Below, piece after piece: positions 46,201-57,819 of a stretch of 64,000 nt of DNA (the first letter of the stretch is position 1; every line of letters starts with the position of its first letter). Source of the stretch: Trebouxia sp. TZW2008 (taxonomy: Eukaryota > Chlorophyta > Trebouxiophyceae > Trebouxiales > Trebouxiaceae); the NCBI GenBank assembly GCA_002118135.1, contig BDIU01000286.1, positions 1 to 64,000 of the forward strand, in the 5' to 3' direction. The notes under the pieces were generated by a model. That model had not been told where the DNA came from. It saw only the letters and a program-made list of their open reading frames with translations, and ran no database searches. A program made the position numbers and the translations under genes.

Positions 46201-49200
46201 GACAGACAGTCTGCAAGCGGGACTTACAGGGTTGACCATGAGCATGCCCTTCATGATGTGGCGCAGGTGATGGGTGCAGGTGTCGGGCAGGGGGTCATAC
46301 ACCCCCTTCACAATGGCCTTGAACAGGCCGCCCTGATCCTTTGCCTTAAATGGCAAACGCCCCTGCACCCATCACACTGAGTCTGAATGTAAACAGCAGG
46401 ACTGCTATAAGCATTGCATTGGACAACTCCAGGGGCAGCAGACTGACGATTGCGCACGATCCCATTTGACCTGGAATGATGTGTGCAGAGCTTGACTGAA
46501 CTTCATTGACAGTGTGTAAGGAAGTCAAAAGCACCCTCTTGATTGATGCTCTGCACGACAACAGCAAGAATTGGGTTTGATGCCCTCAGCAAGCCAACAA
46601 GGCTATGATGCATATGCCAAGGTTCCACCTCCCTGGTCAAATCACTTTCTTATGTCTGTTGTGTTGTATGCATCCAAGGCAGTGAATCACCATAATCTCC
46701 GTTTCATTGATTGATAATGTAACATACTTGCATCTTTGGAATTATGCGTTGGGCCCACCGTGTTGCTTTGTTTCACAATTTGCACTGCATCTGAGTGGTT
46801 CATACTTTTGAATACTGCGTACTGCATATTATGTATTGGGTATCGAGTATTGCATATGGTCATTCACTGATCTTAGGCAATTGGCAGCATCACTTGCCTG
46901 CAGTCACACTCCCAAGTGTGACAGCATGACTTGCCTGCAACAGCTCATACAGAATGACGCCCAGGCTCCAGATGTCGGCAGCAGGACCACTGTATTCCTT
47001 GCCCTGGACTTTCTGGGGCAGTACAATCACAAGAGGTCGCACACATACACACACCCCCAAGTGACAGTATCACTTGCCTGCAGTAGCTCGTACAGAATAA
47101 CGCCCAGGCTCCAGATGTCAACAGCTGGGCCGCTGTACTCCTTGCCTTGGACGATCTCAGGAGCAGTGAACTCAGGAGTACCACACAATTGACGCAGGTT
47201 GCCGGAAAAGGGTGTGGTGATTCCAGCCAGCCCAAAATCAGCAATCTTGACGTTCATGGCCTCGTCCATGAGGATGTTCTCTGGCTTCAGGTCTCGATGA
47301 ATCACCCTCCTGTAGGAATTCATCAAGCAAGCAATCAATTAACTGCTCCTGACTGCCTTACCGTGGTCCCTCTTGCAACTGTCACTCTGCTCTGCAAGCG
47401 TCATTCACTGGTCAAGTATCACAGCAACAGACTGAGACCCCCTCAAAGCATTTTGAAATTGGCAGCAGAGTGCACTTGACAAATGCGTAGATAGATGATG
47501 CCATCAGCAGGAACGATGGTAGCAGAAAAATGACATGTAACAGTAACACGTATAATGTCAATCATCTAAATGACTCGAGCTTTCTTCACACACGACACTT
47601 GGATGGTACTGGAATCAACTGCTGACCTCCTGTGGCAGTAGTCCATGGCACTAAGAACTTGCTGGAAAATACGCTTTGCCTCCTCTTCCTCCAGCTTTGC
47701 CCCTGGCTGCATCACAGCACAACAAAGCTGGATGCAGCTCTTCATACATGCTCTAAGGGACAGCACTCAAAGAGTCTCCAGTTGCACAATACAGAAGGGT
47801 GTTGTTTGCACTTTTTCGCACTGACATACTCATGATAGAGCACAAGGTGTTTGTAATGAAAGTCAAAGCAGCAAATAGATTGTACAGGTTGCTGACAGCT
47901 TACGGCATTTGATTTTTGGATGGAGAGATGCACAAATTGATCACTGCATTATTCAGCGACTAACTTGTTAAGTGTCTGGTTTGTGAAGTGATTGACTGAT
48001 TGCTGAAGTGACATCACAGGAGATGCTGTCCAACAAATTGCAGGCATTGATGAGGATACAAGTCATGCAGGACAGCTGACAATCACCTGCTTCCTGACTC
48101 AGTCTGCCGGGCACCCGCCAGAGGCGTACTCCATAACAGCATAATAATCTAGAAGATGTTGTTGGTCAAGTGCACGTCCAGCAAGCAGACAATACACTGC
48201 AAGCTGGTTGTGCGCAAATGTAAAAGGATGCACTCCATGCAAGATTATGCGGCGTTTGCAGCAGCTTAGATGTGAGTTCTGTCACAGCTGCTTCCATGCC
48301 CAAGCATTGTCAGAGGGCACTCTCACATCAACGTCAAGGCATAGAGAGCTTTAGGTTGCTTTATCTGGCACCATTGATTTTGGGACATAATCCACTAGGG
48401 ATCCACCAGAAGCCACCTCTATACTCAAATAGAAAATGTTGGCAAAATGCATGTCCAGCAGGCAGATGATGCAGGGGAAGAAGGAGAAGGGACAACGCAC
48501 AAAGAGACAAAGCAAAAGAAGGGCTGACACAAGAGAACAAGAGGAACGTGGTGACAAGAGTTTGCAATGTGCTGAGTGCTGACCTGTTTCCTGACGTAGT
48601 CTACCAGGCACCCGCCAGAAGCATACTCCATGACAAAGTAGAAGATATTGTTGGTGAAGTGCATGTCCAGCAGACGGATGATGCAAGGGTGCTTCAAGCC
48701 AGACAGCACGCTGATCTCATCCTGGATCTGGTCTATTTGAGCTATGCTGCGGAAAGTGCTGGCATCCACAGATTTGATGGCTACCGTCTCTCCTGCATCA
48801 TGGCAAAGAAAGCTGGGTAGAAGAAGGACAAAAGGGCACCGCAGCAAGACTGATACACTGCCCAACATGTACATAGCAGCATGATTGTCTCGCTGCAGGA
48901 TTGGGTTGATCCAGGTGAAAGTCACTCTGACCTGTCTGTGTGTTCTGCCCTAGGCGCACAACCCCAAAGGAACCCCTGCCAACCACCCTGCCTAAATGGT
49001 ACCGCCCCACCCGCTTCAGCTTGGATGCTGTTACATCCACTAGAAGGCACAGCTGGGTCTGAGCTGGCCCGGGCACAGCCCCTGCCCCTGCCCCTGCTGC
49101 AGGGCTTTCCTGGGTGCCCTGCTTGGGGCTTGCTGCTGCATCAGCCTTTGTGCTGGAGGCATCGCTTAGCAAAGGGAAATTGTAGGCTACAGCCCTGCAC

Positions 49201-52200
49201 AGCACATAGCACTGATGATGGCTAGAAGAATCATGCATGCACACTCGACGCAGCACTGAGCATTGCAGTGCGGTCATGTTGGCGCCGTACTTGGCAGTTT
49301 CGCTTATCAGTCAGCAGAATGCGCACTATTGTAAATCAGCAGGCGTTTCATGTGCTTCATGCAAACAATGATCCAACAATTCAGTGTAGAATCCTTCATT
49401 GTATCAAGAGTGCGGAGCATCAGGGCTCACTGGAAGGGCGTGCCATATTTCTTGTAGCAGAACACCTTGGCTGCTGTAACAATTTTGCAACAGGTGGCAA
49501 CAGTAATGTCATACATCAGAAGCACTGCATGTCCTGTGCAGCTCATCTATATGATTGCACAGGATTCTTGTTGAGCATTCTTGTTGAGCATTCACTGGAG
49601 GCACAGATTGCACATGCACTTGAGTACCTAGCTGGGCCTGCTGAGCCTGTCTAGCACATGTCTAGAACCAAATGAATGGATGCAGTTCAAGCAGCATCAG
49701 GGCTGACCAGAACGGCGTGCCGTCTCTCTTGTAGCAGAGAATCTTGGCAGCTCCTGGCTGACCACTGCGCTGCAGGCTGATCATCTGCCGCATGGCCTTC
49801 TTCTCACTAGATGGCCCACATACTGACAAACAGCTCATACCAAACACATCTCCATCTCCATACCCAAGCAAGGCCTGCAGCAACATGCAGGCTTCAGACT
49901 TTGAGGTTGAGTCATACTGACTTGGACAACGAGCATGCTAAAGCATGGCCTTTCTCTCACTAACTAGGCTGCACACCGACAGGCAGCTCATGTCAAACAC
50001 ATCTTCGTACCCAAGCAAGGCCTGCAGCAACATGCAAGCTTCAACTCTTCAACCTCAGCCTTCAACAAATGAGACTGGTTTTTCACAGGTCACATTTTGC
50101 AGCCTTGAAGCGCGTAATGGTGGAACAGCAGGCTGATCATCTGCCGCATGGCTTGCTTCTCACTGGATGGGCTGTACACCGACGAACAGCTCATGCCAAA
50201 CAAATCTCCATCTCCCTGCTCAAGCAAGGCCTGCAGCATCAACTCAGCCTGGTTGGCAAGACGACTTCAGCGTCTTGAAACCGGCAAGGTCTACAATAAC
50301 GACGCAGCCTTGAAGATTGAGAAGAGGTGCATAGCAAGCAGCTCGCGCCAAGTACATCCCTGCAGCCAACGCAGGCCTGCAGAACAATGCAAGTCCTCAT
50401 CATGAGACAGAAGAGCAAGCAGGTCATGTCAATGCCGCAAACAATTTGAAACTTCATAAAAGGCGTTCTTCTCACTGGAAGGCCCACATACTGATAAACA
50501 ACTTATGCCAAGCACATCTCCATAACCAAGCAAGGCCTGTAGCATTCTGTAGTCTTGTCTCTGATGAAAAGGCATGCAGCTGCAACATGCAAATGACGTT
50601 CAGATCAGCCCCGTCTGACAGTATCGTTGTCTTGGATCATAAGAACAGGCACAGTAACCTCTCTTTGTAGCGAGTGCTTTGGTCACCAAGAAGCTTGTCC
50701 TGACATCGAATTGTCCTTACTCAGAGGGGCCACCGCAGTCAGAATGCAGGTGCAGATTGGTGACCAATGGCGCTGTCCTTACATCAAGATTGTCTTTACA
50801 TTGAGTGTCCTTACAAAGAGAGTTCACTGTACTAGCATGCAGCTGGAAGTGTGGAAATGCTCGCTCAAGTGGCTGACCTGAAAGCCAGGGCTGGTGTCAA
50901 GGATGGGCACATCTGGAGCAGAGGCATCAGTAGTCATGAAGGCTTTCAGCAGCTCCCCATCCACATCCTCTTTGTGCATGACCCCCCCTTCACCCTCCCC
51001 GCCCCCATGGCCCCCCCTCTCAACCCCACACTCTTCTGTCAGCAGCAGAATGTGCTTCAGCACGTTGCCTATCCGGTCCAAGACCGGCACGCCTCTTATG
51101 ATGCTCTGAACCCTGCTCAACAGCAGCAAAATCACTGTCAGCAACTTGTTCATTCAATTGTGTATCAGGGTAGCTTTTGAACTTGAGGCCCCCCTTTCTC
51201 CTTCCCCACCCCATGGCCCCCCCTCTCACCCCCACACTCCTTTGTTAGCAGCAGAATGTGCTGCAGCACATTGCCTATGCGGTCCAAAACTGGCACGCCT
51301 CTTATGATGCTTTGAACCCTGCTTAACAGCAGCAAAATCACTGTCAGCAACATGTTGTTGTATCAGGATGGCTTTGGAACTGTGACCCCCCCGCCCCTTT
51401 CCCGGCCCCATGGCCCCCCTCTCCACCCCACCTGCTCTGTCAGCAGCAGAATGTGCTGCAGTACATTACCTATGCGGTCCAAGACTGGCACACCTCTGAT
51501 TATGCTCTGTACCCTGCTCCCCAGCAGCAAAACTGCTGCCAGCAACATGTTCATTCAACCAGGTATCAGGACGGCTTTGGTGAGGTGTGATGTGCATCCT
51601 GCTGTGCAATACTGCAAAACCAGGTTGCCCCTGATGATGCTCCGGACCCTGCTCAACCACAGCAGCATCACTTTCAGCAACGTGCATATGCATCGTCATT
51701 ACGCCTCTCAGAAGGCTGTGATGTACGCCCTGCTGTGGAGTACTGCGCTGGAGCTGCCTGCCTGCTTGCCTTGATTTCAGTGCAGACCCTGGACCTTGAG
51801 TGTTGGCGCTGAAGGCCAGGTGCCCAAATGCGTTTGCTGCCAAATGAAACAAAGCTTGCTGAACGGGTGCAGATCATGAATATGACCATGCCTGCTCATG
51901 CATAAAAAGGTTGCGCCCATTGACACTGATCACGTACTTTTGGTGACAATCAAAGTACAGAAGAAAGAAAAGAAAAGAAAAGAAAAGAAAAGAAAAGAAA
52001 AGAAAAACAAAGAAAAGAAAAGAAAAGAAAAGAAAAACAAAGAAAAGAAAAGAAAAGAAAAGACAGCCTTCATGCAGATGCAGTACAACAAGGTGTGCAA
52101 ACACTTGATGCACATGGTGTGGCTGCTTCTGCCCGCACTCTCAAAATAGTCTTTATAATTGTTCTCATGTATATTTGTATCTAACTTCGCATGTCTGTTG

Positions 52201-53470
52201 TGATGCCTGATGCATCAGCTGCGCTTGTAGCGCATGCTGCAGCAGAAACGACATGGGAGCTGTGCTGTTCTCAGCAGCTTGATGCCATGCAAGCGCACAC
52301 CATGTGCAACTTGTTATCAATCATAGCTGTCAGGTGAAAGGGGTCAACTTGCCTGGCGCCATCTTTTCGCTTCACATGGACCATTGCGCTGAAAGTGGCT
52401 GTGATAGAGGCCATACTTGCTGGCAGGTTCCTCGCACTTGTGTGACTTGTGCTGAGCACCTGCGTGACAAAAAAGATCTTGTCTAAATGCCAACTTTTCA
52501 GCAGCATGAGCCATGCGATGTGAAGTGACACTGTAACCTACAGACTTTGCGACTAGGCTGGCGGGTGTTAGCCATAGATCAAGGGGCCGACATGCAGTGT
52601 GCTACTGATGTCTGTCTTTTAGCGTAATACCAATGCTGAACCTGTCAACTTGGTACAGCATTGCTATGGAAACATCAATGAGACTCTCAGCAGCTGCCAT
52701 CAATGCTGCATTTGAGATCTGCAGCAATGCATCACATGCTCAGGAATGTGCTGCATGTGAATGCGTCCAGCAGGGTCATGGACGCTCCCTAGCAAGCAGA
52801 TAAACTGTGACGCTGATGCTACTGCTAATGCTGATGATGATGGCAGGCTGCTGATCTATTGCATTGCTGCATAGCTCTGACCTGAAAGATAGAGTTGCCC
52901 AGCAGTTCATCTCTGTGATATCCCACTGCTTCTGCAAAGCCTTTGGTAGCAAAGACAATCGGGTGACCGACTTGCAGAGGATTGGTGATGACCATGCATG
53001 ACATGACGGACTCCAAAACCTCAACAGTCCGCTCATCCTGTCAGAACAGCCTTGTCTTGAAAGAGATTAACTTTTGCAGCACTGCTCAGGGCTATTGGCG
53101 CAAGGGTGATTCATGTGCAAAGAATGATTGCATGTTCAGGTTGGTGATGTGACAGCATCAGGGCAACAAACACAGTAGTCTGTTTGTGAATGCAAAACTA
53201 TGGCCACTGACATCAAGGTGCAAGTCTTGTCAGGAAAATGGTACAATCATAAGACTGGCAGAATTTGCAGCACAATTGTACCTCGACAATGAAGTCAGCA
53301 CTTTGTCCTGGATCAGACCCAGAGGGTCGAGCTTGCTCCTCCCATGGGAAAGGCCCTTCCTCCTCAAAAGAAGCCCTTGATGGTTCTGGACTGTCTGATG
53401 CAGCCTTAGCAGTCTTGCGTGTTGTGCTTTTGGAGGTCACGCTGCGGTGGCTGCGCTCGACTTTTGACAT
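43223..53470 (-). CDS. PAS (degenerate LOV-like) domain serine/threonine kinase, CAMK/SnRK-like
   Basis: Starts at ATG 53470 (exon to 53282, Ser/Arg/Lys-rich). Exon 53037-52882 opens a LOV-like PAS domain ([32 protein letters not shown]), probably continued by an exon near 52450-52330 ([20 protein letters not shown]). A linker exon near 51150-50883 has [19 protein letters not shown] second PAS at about 49870-49690 reads [20 protein letters not shown] and [10 protein letters not shown]. Kinase exons: 49194-48932 ([11 protein letters not shown]), 48792-48584 (VAIK), 47706-47627, 47309-47076 ([24 protein letters not shown]), 46362-46228 and 45946-45733. All catalytic residues are present. A Ser/Pro/Gly-rich tail includes 44896-44708 and ends near 43223, but tail joins are tentative. 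A PAS sensor controlling a C-terminal kinase is inferred. Echoes flank most exons. Confidence 0.8.
44990..45330 (-). repeat. Upstream echoes of a kinase-tail exon
   Basis: The acceptor side of exon 44896-44708 (after TGCACAG, encoding [20 protein letters not shown]) recurs at about 45090-45005 with an early TAA, and at about 45315-45200, still open as [20 protein letters not shown]. Both are upstream in transcription order. Confidence 0.8.
46690..46870. repeat. Dispersed repeat, copy 1
   Basis: 'tttgaatactgcgtactgcat' through 'tattgcatatggtcattcactg' resembles 61480-61530, and the upstream part (46725-46800) resembles 61410-61475 ('aacttgcactgcat'). Short near-palindromes around 'gtattg/caatac' suggest a second small mobile element family (inference). 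It lies in a kinase intron. Confidence 0.5.
46933..47020 (-). repeat. Intact downstream echo of the kinase activation-to-helix-F exon end
   Basis: Repeats the last third of exon 47309-47076 and reads [20 protein letters not shown] without a stop, followed by the same GC-type donor (CAG/GCAAGT). A possible acceptor (CTGCCCCAG) directly precedes it. The copy is about 140 bases from the original. Confidence 0.85.
48080..48475 (-). repeat. Two decayed downstream echoes of the kinase exon ending [14 protein letters not shown]
   Basis: Near 48475-48370 the copy reads [20 protein letters not shown] with a frame change relative to the original. Near 48200-48090 only scattered identity remains ('tccagcaNgcagac', 'ccgccagaNgc'). 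Both lie downstream of the true donor at 48584. Confidence 0.8.
49395..49485 (-). repeat. Downstream echo of the second PAS exon end
   Basis: Plus-strand 'cagggctcactggaagggcgtgccatatttcttgtagcagaa' mirrors 49700-49740 ('cagggctgaccagaacggcgtgcc' and on), that is, the [10 protein letters not shown] part with its GTCAGCC donor. Confidence 0.7.
49945..50560 (-). repeat. Three upstream echoes of the second PAS exon
   Basis: The acceptor part (GCAG then gccttgcttgg, encoding [20 protein letters not shown]) recurs near 50020-49960, 50230-50140 and 50545-50465. The middle copy keeps the [17 protein letters not shown] stretch. All precede the working exon (49880-49690) in transcription order. Confidence 0.85.
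50652..50829. repeat. MITE-like element, copy 1
   Basis: 178 bases bounded by imperfect inverted repeats: 'cagtaacctctctttgta' at the left and 'tacaaagagagttcactg' at the right. The interior has 'gtccttactcagagggNccac' and 'gtccttacatcaagattgtc'. The right end is followed by TA. It lies inside a kinase intron and shares family and length with the copy at 60379-60552. Termini starting CAGT next to TA suggest a non-autonomous Tc1/pogo-type element (inference). Confidence 0.75.
51235..51680 (-). repeat. Three upstream echoes of the kinase linker exon
   Basis: The exon start after GAGCAG ([20 protein letters not shown]) recurs near 51310-51240, 51520-51430 and 51660-51600. The first two remain open over about 25 codons. 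The last keeps only the start before diverging. The flanking pyrimidine- and G-rich intron block is copied too. Confidence 0.85.
51961..52063 (+). repeat. (AAAAG)n microsatellite
   Basis: About 100 bases of agaaa/aaaag pentanucleotide repeats, interrupted twice by 'aaaaacaaag'. It lies in an intron of the kinase gene (as TTTTC on its coding strand). Confidence 0.95.
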
Positions 53471-54144
53471 TTGCTTGCTTTCCTCAAATCAGCAAGCTCT
53501 GTCTGACGGACTTCTGACAGCGTCAGTAGCCCAGCAAACCAGTCACGTAACCTCAGGGCGAAGAAGCAATACAATCTATGCTTCTTAATGATGCTAAGGC
53601 ATTGCCGTGAAATGCCAACATTCGTCCGTGCGTGTGCGATGCGTTCTCGGAGTACAGCGCCGGTTCATACGAAACCGCACATCAGCAGCATCAACCCCGT
53701 AGATATATGCTTGCGGGCATGACTGCGGATGACCACACTGTCTGATTGCTGTTGTACAAGGGAACCTATGCTAAATTCGATCGCACAGCAAAAATAGCCT
53801 TCACATCAGATTGCGCTGTAGTACATGAAGGCTTGACCAGTCTCGATGTGGGAACGCATCTAAAACCGAAGCTAGGCTGTACTGACTAAACCCTCGGCCA
53901 AACCTTGGACTAACCCGGCGAATTTGGTGCTTGTAGGGTTTGTATTTTGCTAGGGCGAGGTAACCACTGGAATCCATGTCAGCAGCTGCTCACGATGCAC
54001 TGCCAGAAGCTGAGATAGCGATCGCATCGCCAGCGCCAAACTTGGGCTTGATCTGTACAGCACTGTCACGAGGCTGACGCATGGCTTGCTGAGCGCATCG
54101 AGCCGATTGTCGCCAGAAAGCTTTGATCAAAACGCTTAGGTAGC
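53471..54144. promoter_or_regulatory. Divergent promoter region between the PAS kinase and TPM-RING genes
   Basis: 674 bases separate the two divergent start codons. No TATA box or other named element was identified. Confidence 0.5.
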
Positions 54145-57100
54145 ATGCACTGTCGCGTGCGGCGCACAGCCGCGTTTGTGACAGGTCTGCTTGCATTAGC
54201 TTGCGCCTCTTCTGTGTCAGCTAGGCAGTGGTCGCCACAGTCTTTTCCGAATCCTTTGACTGACGTCAACCTCTGTGGAAGAGGCGGAAACCCAAGCTGG
54301 ATATGTGACCCCGATCGTATCCTCTCGAATTACAGTCAGAATGTTGTCGAGGGCGCAGTCCGTGACATAGCCGTGGCGAAGAGTCCATATGGACCATCAG
54401 ATTGCCCAGACCTTCCAGAGGGTGGTGCAGGTTATCAGGTCAGATGGGCTACAGCGCATAGCACAGCAGACCCACTCAATGTTGTGCATGGTTTTCCCAC
54501 ACAGCTCCAAGCTAATACATGCACATGAACACAATTGCTGATGGTGCTGCAGGTCGCAATTGCTCTTGTTGACAGCATGAAGCTTCAGGATGGCAGAAGC
54601 GAGGCGCAGCAAGCTGAGTATTTTGCAAAGACCTTGCACAACAAGTGGGGTGTGGGCGACAAGCGCTGCAACAATGGCCTTGTCTTCTTCCTGTCTAAGG
54701 ACGACCGCCAGGTGAGATTCCAGCGGTTTTGCCCATTTTGAACCTCAAGACGCAGTGGCGCTCCCGACTGCTGTCTCTTGCGTTTTGGACATCGTCATCG
54801 CAGCACACGCCAATCATGCCTCATGCTGACTTGGTGGTCCTCGGACAGACGCTGGCCTTACAGAAGTTGCGTGCTCAAACGCACAGATCACGTGGTCCTG
54901 TGAAAGTTCTGCACAACTTAACATACCAGTCAGCAGATCAGCTTGTGCACACTCCCAAGGTTTCATGCCCCTGATTGCATGTTCTGACATGGGTGTGTTG
55001 GCTGCAGCTGTATCTAGCAGCCGATGAGCTGGTCCTCAGCAAACAGCGCCAGCAGTACGTCTTGGAACGGGCCAAAAGCAAGCTTCGCCAGGGCGACTTT
55101 GATGGAGGCATTGAGGGCGCCATTGTTGACATTGGCCTTGGCTTAAGTGGGGCGGACTTGCCTGATGATACGGACAGCAGCCAGCATTGGGACTGGGGCT
55201 TGAGCATCTTTGGCTTGATCTTTGGCGGTGTCCTTGTCAACTCATGCTGGTGAGGTCAAAGCTTGACATCAGACACAAAGTTACCTGATGCATGCCTTTT
55301 GGCTGAGCGCTGCGTCCGCATTCCAATTGGTCAAATTGCAGACTTGTCACATACATGAGCAGTGAGTCAACAGCATGGAGTCCACCAGCTGCAGTCATAG
55401 GCTTGCTGCCCAATATTGCCAAGACACTGCCTGTTTGCATTTGGATTCTCACCACCCGGCAACTTTTGCACCAGCTTCTTGCTGCTTGCCGCAGTCCTCT
55501 GGCACAGCCATGATGCCTCGCCTATCTTGATTGCATGTGGCACAAAACGCACGTGGCGCAGAACAACTGGATTCTGTGCAATGCAAAGATGGTGACACTG
55601 AGTTTGTGCACAGGTCTGGCTACAGGCGCAGGCATGACGCCAAAGTCTGCCGCTCCCTTTTACAAAAGCTCAAAGACGAGCAAGCCACAGCAGTGCGCAA
55701 TCAGCAGTACCCGGCCACCTCTTGCCCCATCTGCTTTGAGGATCTCGCCAAGCCTTCAGACTCAGCCTCAGACACAGCATCTGAATTGTCAGGTTCCCGC
55801 TTGGCTGGCGTGTACAAACATGAGGATCAGCACAACCATGGCGCCAGCAGCAGCAAGTCTGATGTGACACCTAGTGCCCCTCCCCTGGGGGAAAGGCCTG
55901 AGTATGAAAGTCTTTTGGGCAGAGGCAACACCGGGGACACTGCAGATCAAGCTGTCCCCAGGTAAGCAACATGTCTGAGTCTGATGTGACACCTAGTGCC
56001 CCTCCCCTAGGGGGAAGGCCTGAGTATGAAAGTCTTTGGGCAGAAGCAGCGCTAGGGACACAGCAGATCAAGCTGCTTCAAGGCAAGCACCATGTCTGCT
56101 GAGGCACCCTATGCTGTTGCAGTTACTCAGCAGAGTACTTTTTAGCATAGTGTGCGCTGAATACATGGATGCATAAGCTGAGAGTTGGGCAATGGCTTGC
56201 TGCTGCCTGACAGCAGTGATGGCAGCAGAATCAGCATGCCACCAAGGCAGAAACAGTATGCATGGGAGCATCCTTGCTGTGACACATGCTTGTGCTACCC
56301 AGTCTATCTACATGCTGCTTGGTGCGAGTGGGCGCATTTTGATGAGCTACTTGCATACCAGTTTGCAGCGTTGCTGTCCATTCGTTCGAGCAGCTTGCAG
56401 GTTCAGGTTCAATTTCAGACACGTGGGGAAGAGCACTTGTCTTCGCAGCTCTTACCTGAGCGTGTTTTGTTGCATCTGCAGAAGTCAAGATGGTGCCTCC
56501 AAAAGCCTGAAGCCACTGTCTTTGCCATGTGGACATACCTTCTGTGAAGACTGCATTTCAAGGTGGAGCCTTCTCTTCTGAGCTGTCATGTCATCAGACG
56601 CCCAAGCACTGTGCGCAGCGTGTTTGCATCTGCCCTATGGTGTCTGCTCATAGGCGCAGATGCATATGCAAAACTGAACTTGCACACCTTGTGTCAAGCT
56701 AGATGCCCCTGTCAAGTTGAGATGTGCCCTGCTTACATTTGATCTATTCCAAAACAGCCAGCTGCCAAGGTACTGCTTGCATTGGGCAGCAGCATATCAG
56801 CAGGGCAGCAAGATATAAGATTGCAGCAGCATGTCTTCACACTTGGTGTTTTCGTGTCCCTTGCTTGTACGCTGAGTCGTTATTGCTCACAACACAAGTT
56901 GCTGCCCTTCCTCTTGCCTTTTGGGAGCATCCTGATCATCATGATTGGTGTACAGGTGGCTGAATGACAAGAACAGCTGCCCTGTGTGCCGCAAGCCCCT
57001 CACAGGGGACCAACCCCCCCAGGAGCCCCATCTCACCCGGGGGTCTGCCCCAGAGGCTGCAGCTGATGGTCTGCAGAGGCAGAACATGTGGAACAATGAC

Positions 57101-57819
57101 ATGTACGCATCAGAGGTCATGTTCCGCATGGGACGTTTGCAAAGGTGGGCTTCAGCCGTAATTTGAAGTTGTTTGCGCAATACAGTGCTGCTCGCTGTGC
57201 AATACACTGCTCTATGTAGTAGACTGCTTCTTTCTGTGCAGTAGACTGCTTCTCATTGGGCAGTAGATTGCGCCCTGCAGTGAAGTGACTGCTACCCCTG
57301 CATGCTTGTACCAGAAGGCTTTTGTGGTCAAAGCAAAGCATTTCGGTGGTGGTGGTTGTTGCTTGCAAGTCTGTCTAGGTGTTTGCCTAGCATGCTGCTT
57401 GCCATGTCAGGATCACAGGGCGGGATCAAAAACTCCTGGCTGCATTCGACTTTGTGGTGCTCAATATTTCCTGTGCTTGTCTGTAGAACTATGCCCGTTC
57501 AGATAATAAGTAAACCTGTTCATACTCAATGCTAGACGCACTGCATCTTTGCCACAGTGTCTGCTGACCATCTGGGCTGCTGAGCGATAAACTGCATGTC
57601 TGCAGGATGTACCCGTACTTTGTCACATCAGACATGGTCTCAGATTGGGGCACAAGAACAACACACGGCGAAACAGTCAGCTGGGACGCAGCTCGCAGCA
57701 TGCAACTGAACAACCCAGATGTGAGGCATCAGCACCAAAGCTGGGGCTCACATGGTGCCACAACTGACTTTGGCGGTGGTGGAGGCTATGGCGGCGGTGG
57801 CACTGGTGGCTCCTGGTGA
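54145..57819 (+). CDS. TPM-domain membrane protein with C-terminal RING finger (candidate E3 ligase)
   Basis: Seven exons (54145-54438, 54553-54711, 55008-55249, 55614-55961, 56482-56562, 56956-57144, 57606-57819) join in phase to 508 aa. An N-terminal signal peptide (FVTGLLALACASSVSA) precedes a TPM domain (FPNPLTDVNLCGRGGNPSW, NKWGVGDKRCNNGLVFFLS, QGDFDGGIEGAIVDIGLGLS). A hydrophobic helix (LSIFGLIFGGVLV) then leads to a cytosolic-looking RRRHDAK region. A C3HC4 RING follows: CPICFEDL, then a loop of about 95 residues rich in Ser, Asp and Pro, then CGHTFCEDCISRWL and CPVC. The tail ends in Gly-rich FGGGGGYGGGGTGGSW. TPM domains face the lumen or exterior; RING domains recruit E2 enzymes. 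A membrane E3 ligase with a lumenal sensor is inferred. Confidence 0.88.
55975..56090 (+). repeat. Downstream echo of the TPM-RING exon 4 donor end
   Basis: 55981-56085 repeats 55859-55961 (SDVTPSAPPLGERPEYESL becoming SDVTPSAPPLGGRPEYESL, then a frameshift). A 'caaggcaagc' stands where the original has the CAG/GTAAGC donor, so the splice site has been lost. Confidence 0.85.

Noticed and set aside
51898..52149. Lys/Glu-rich open frames (and Phe/Leu-rich on the other strand)
   Set aside because: Created by the AAAAG microsatellite.
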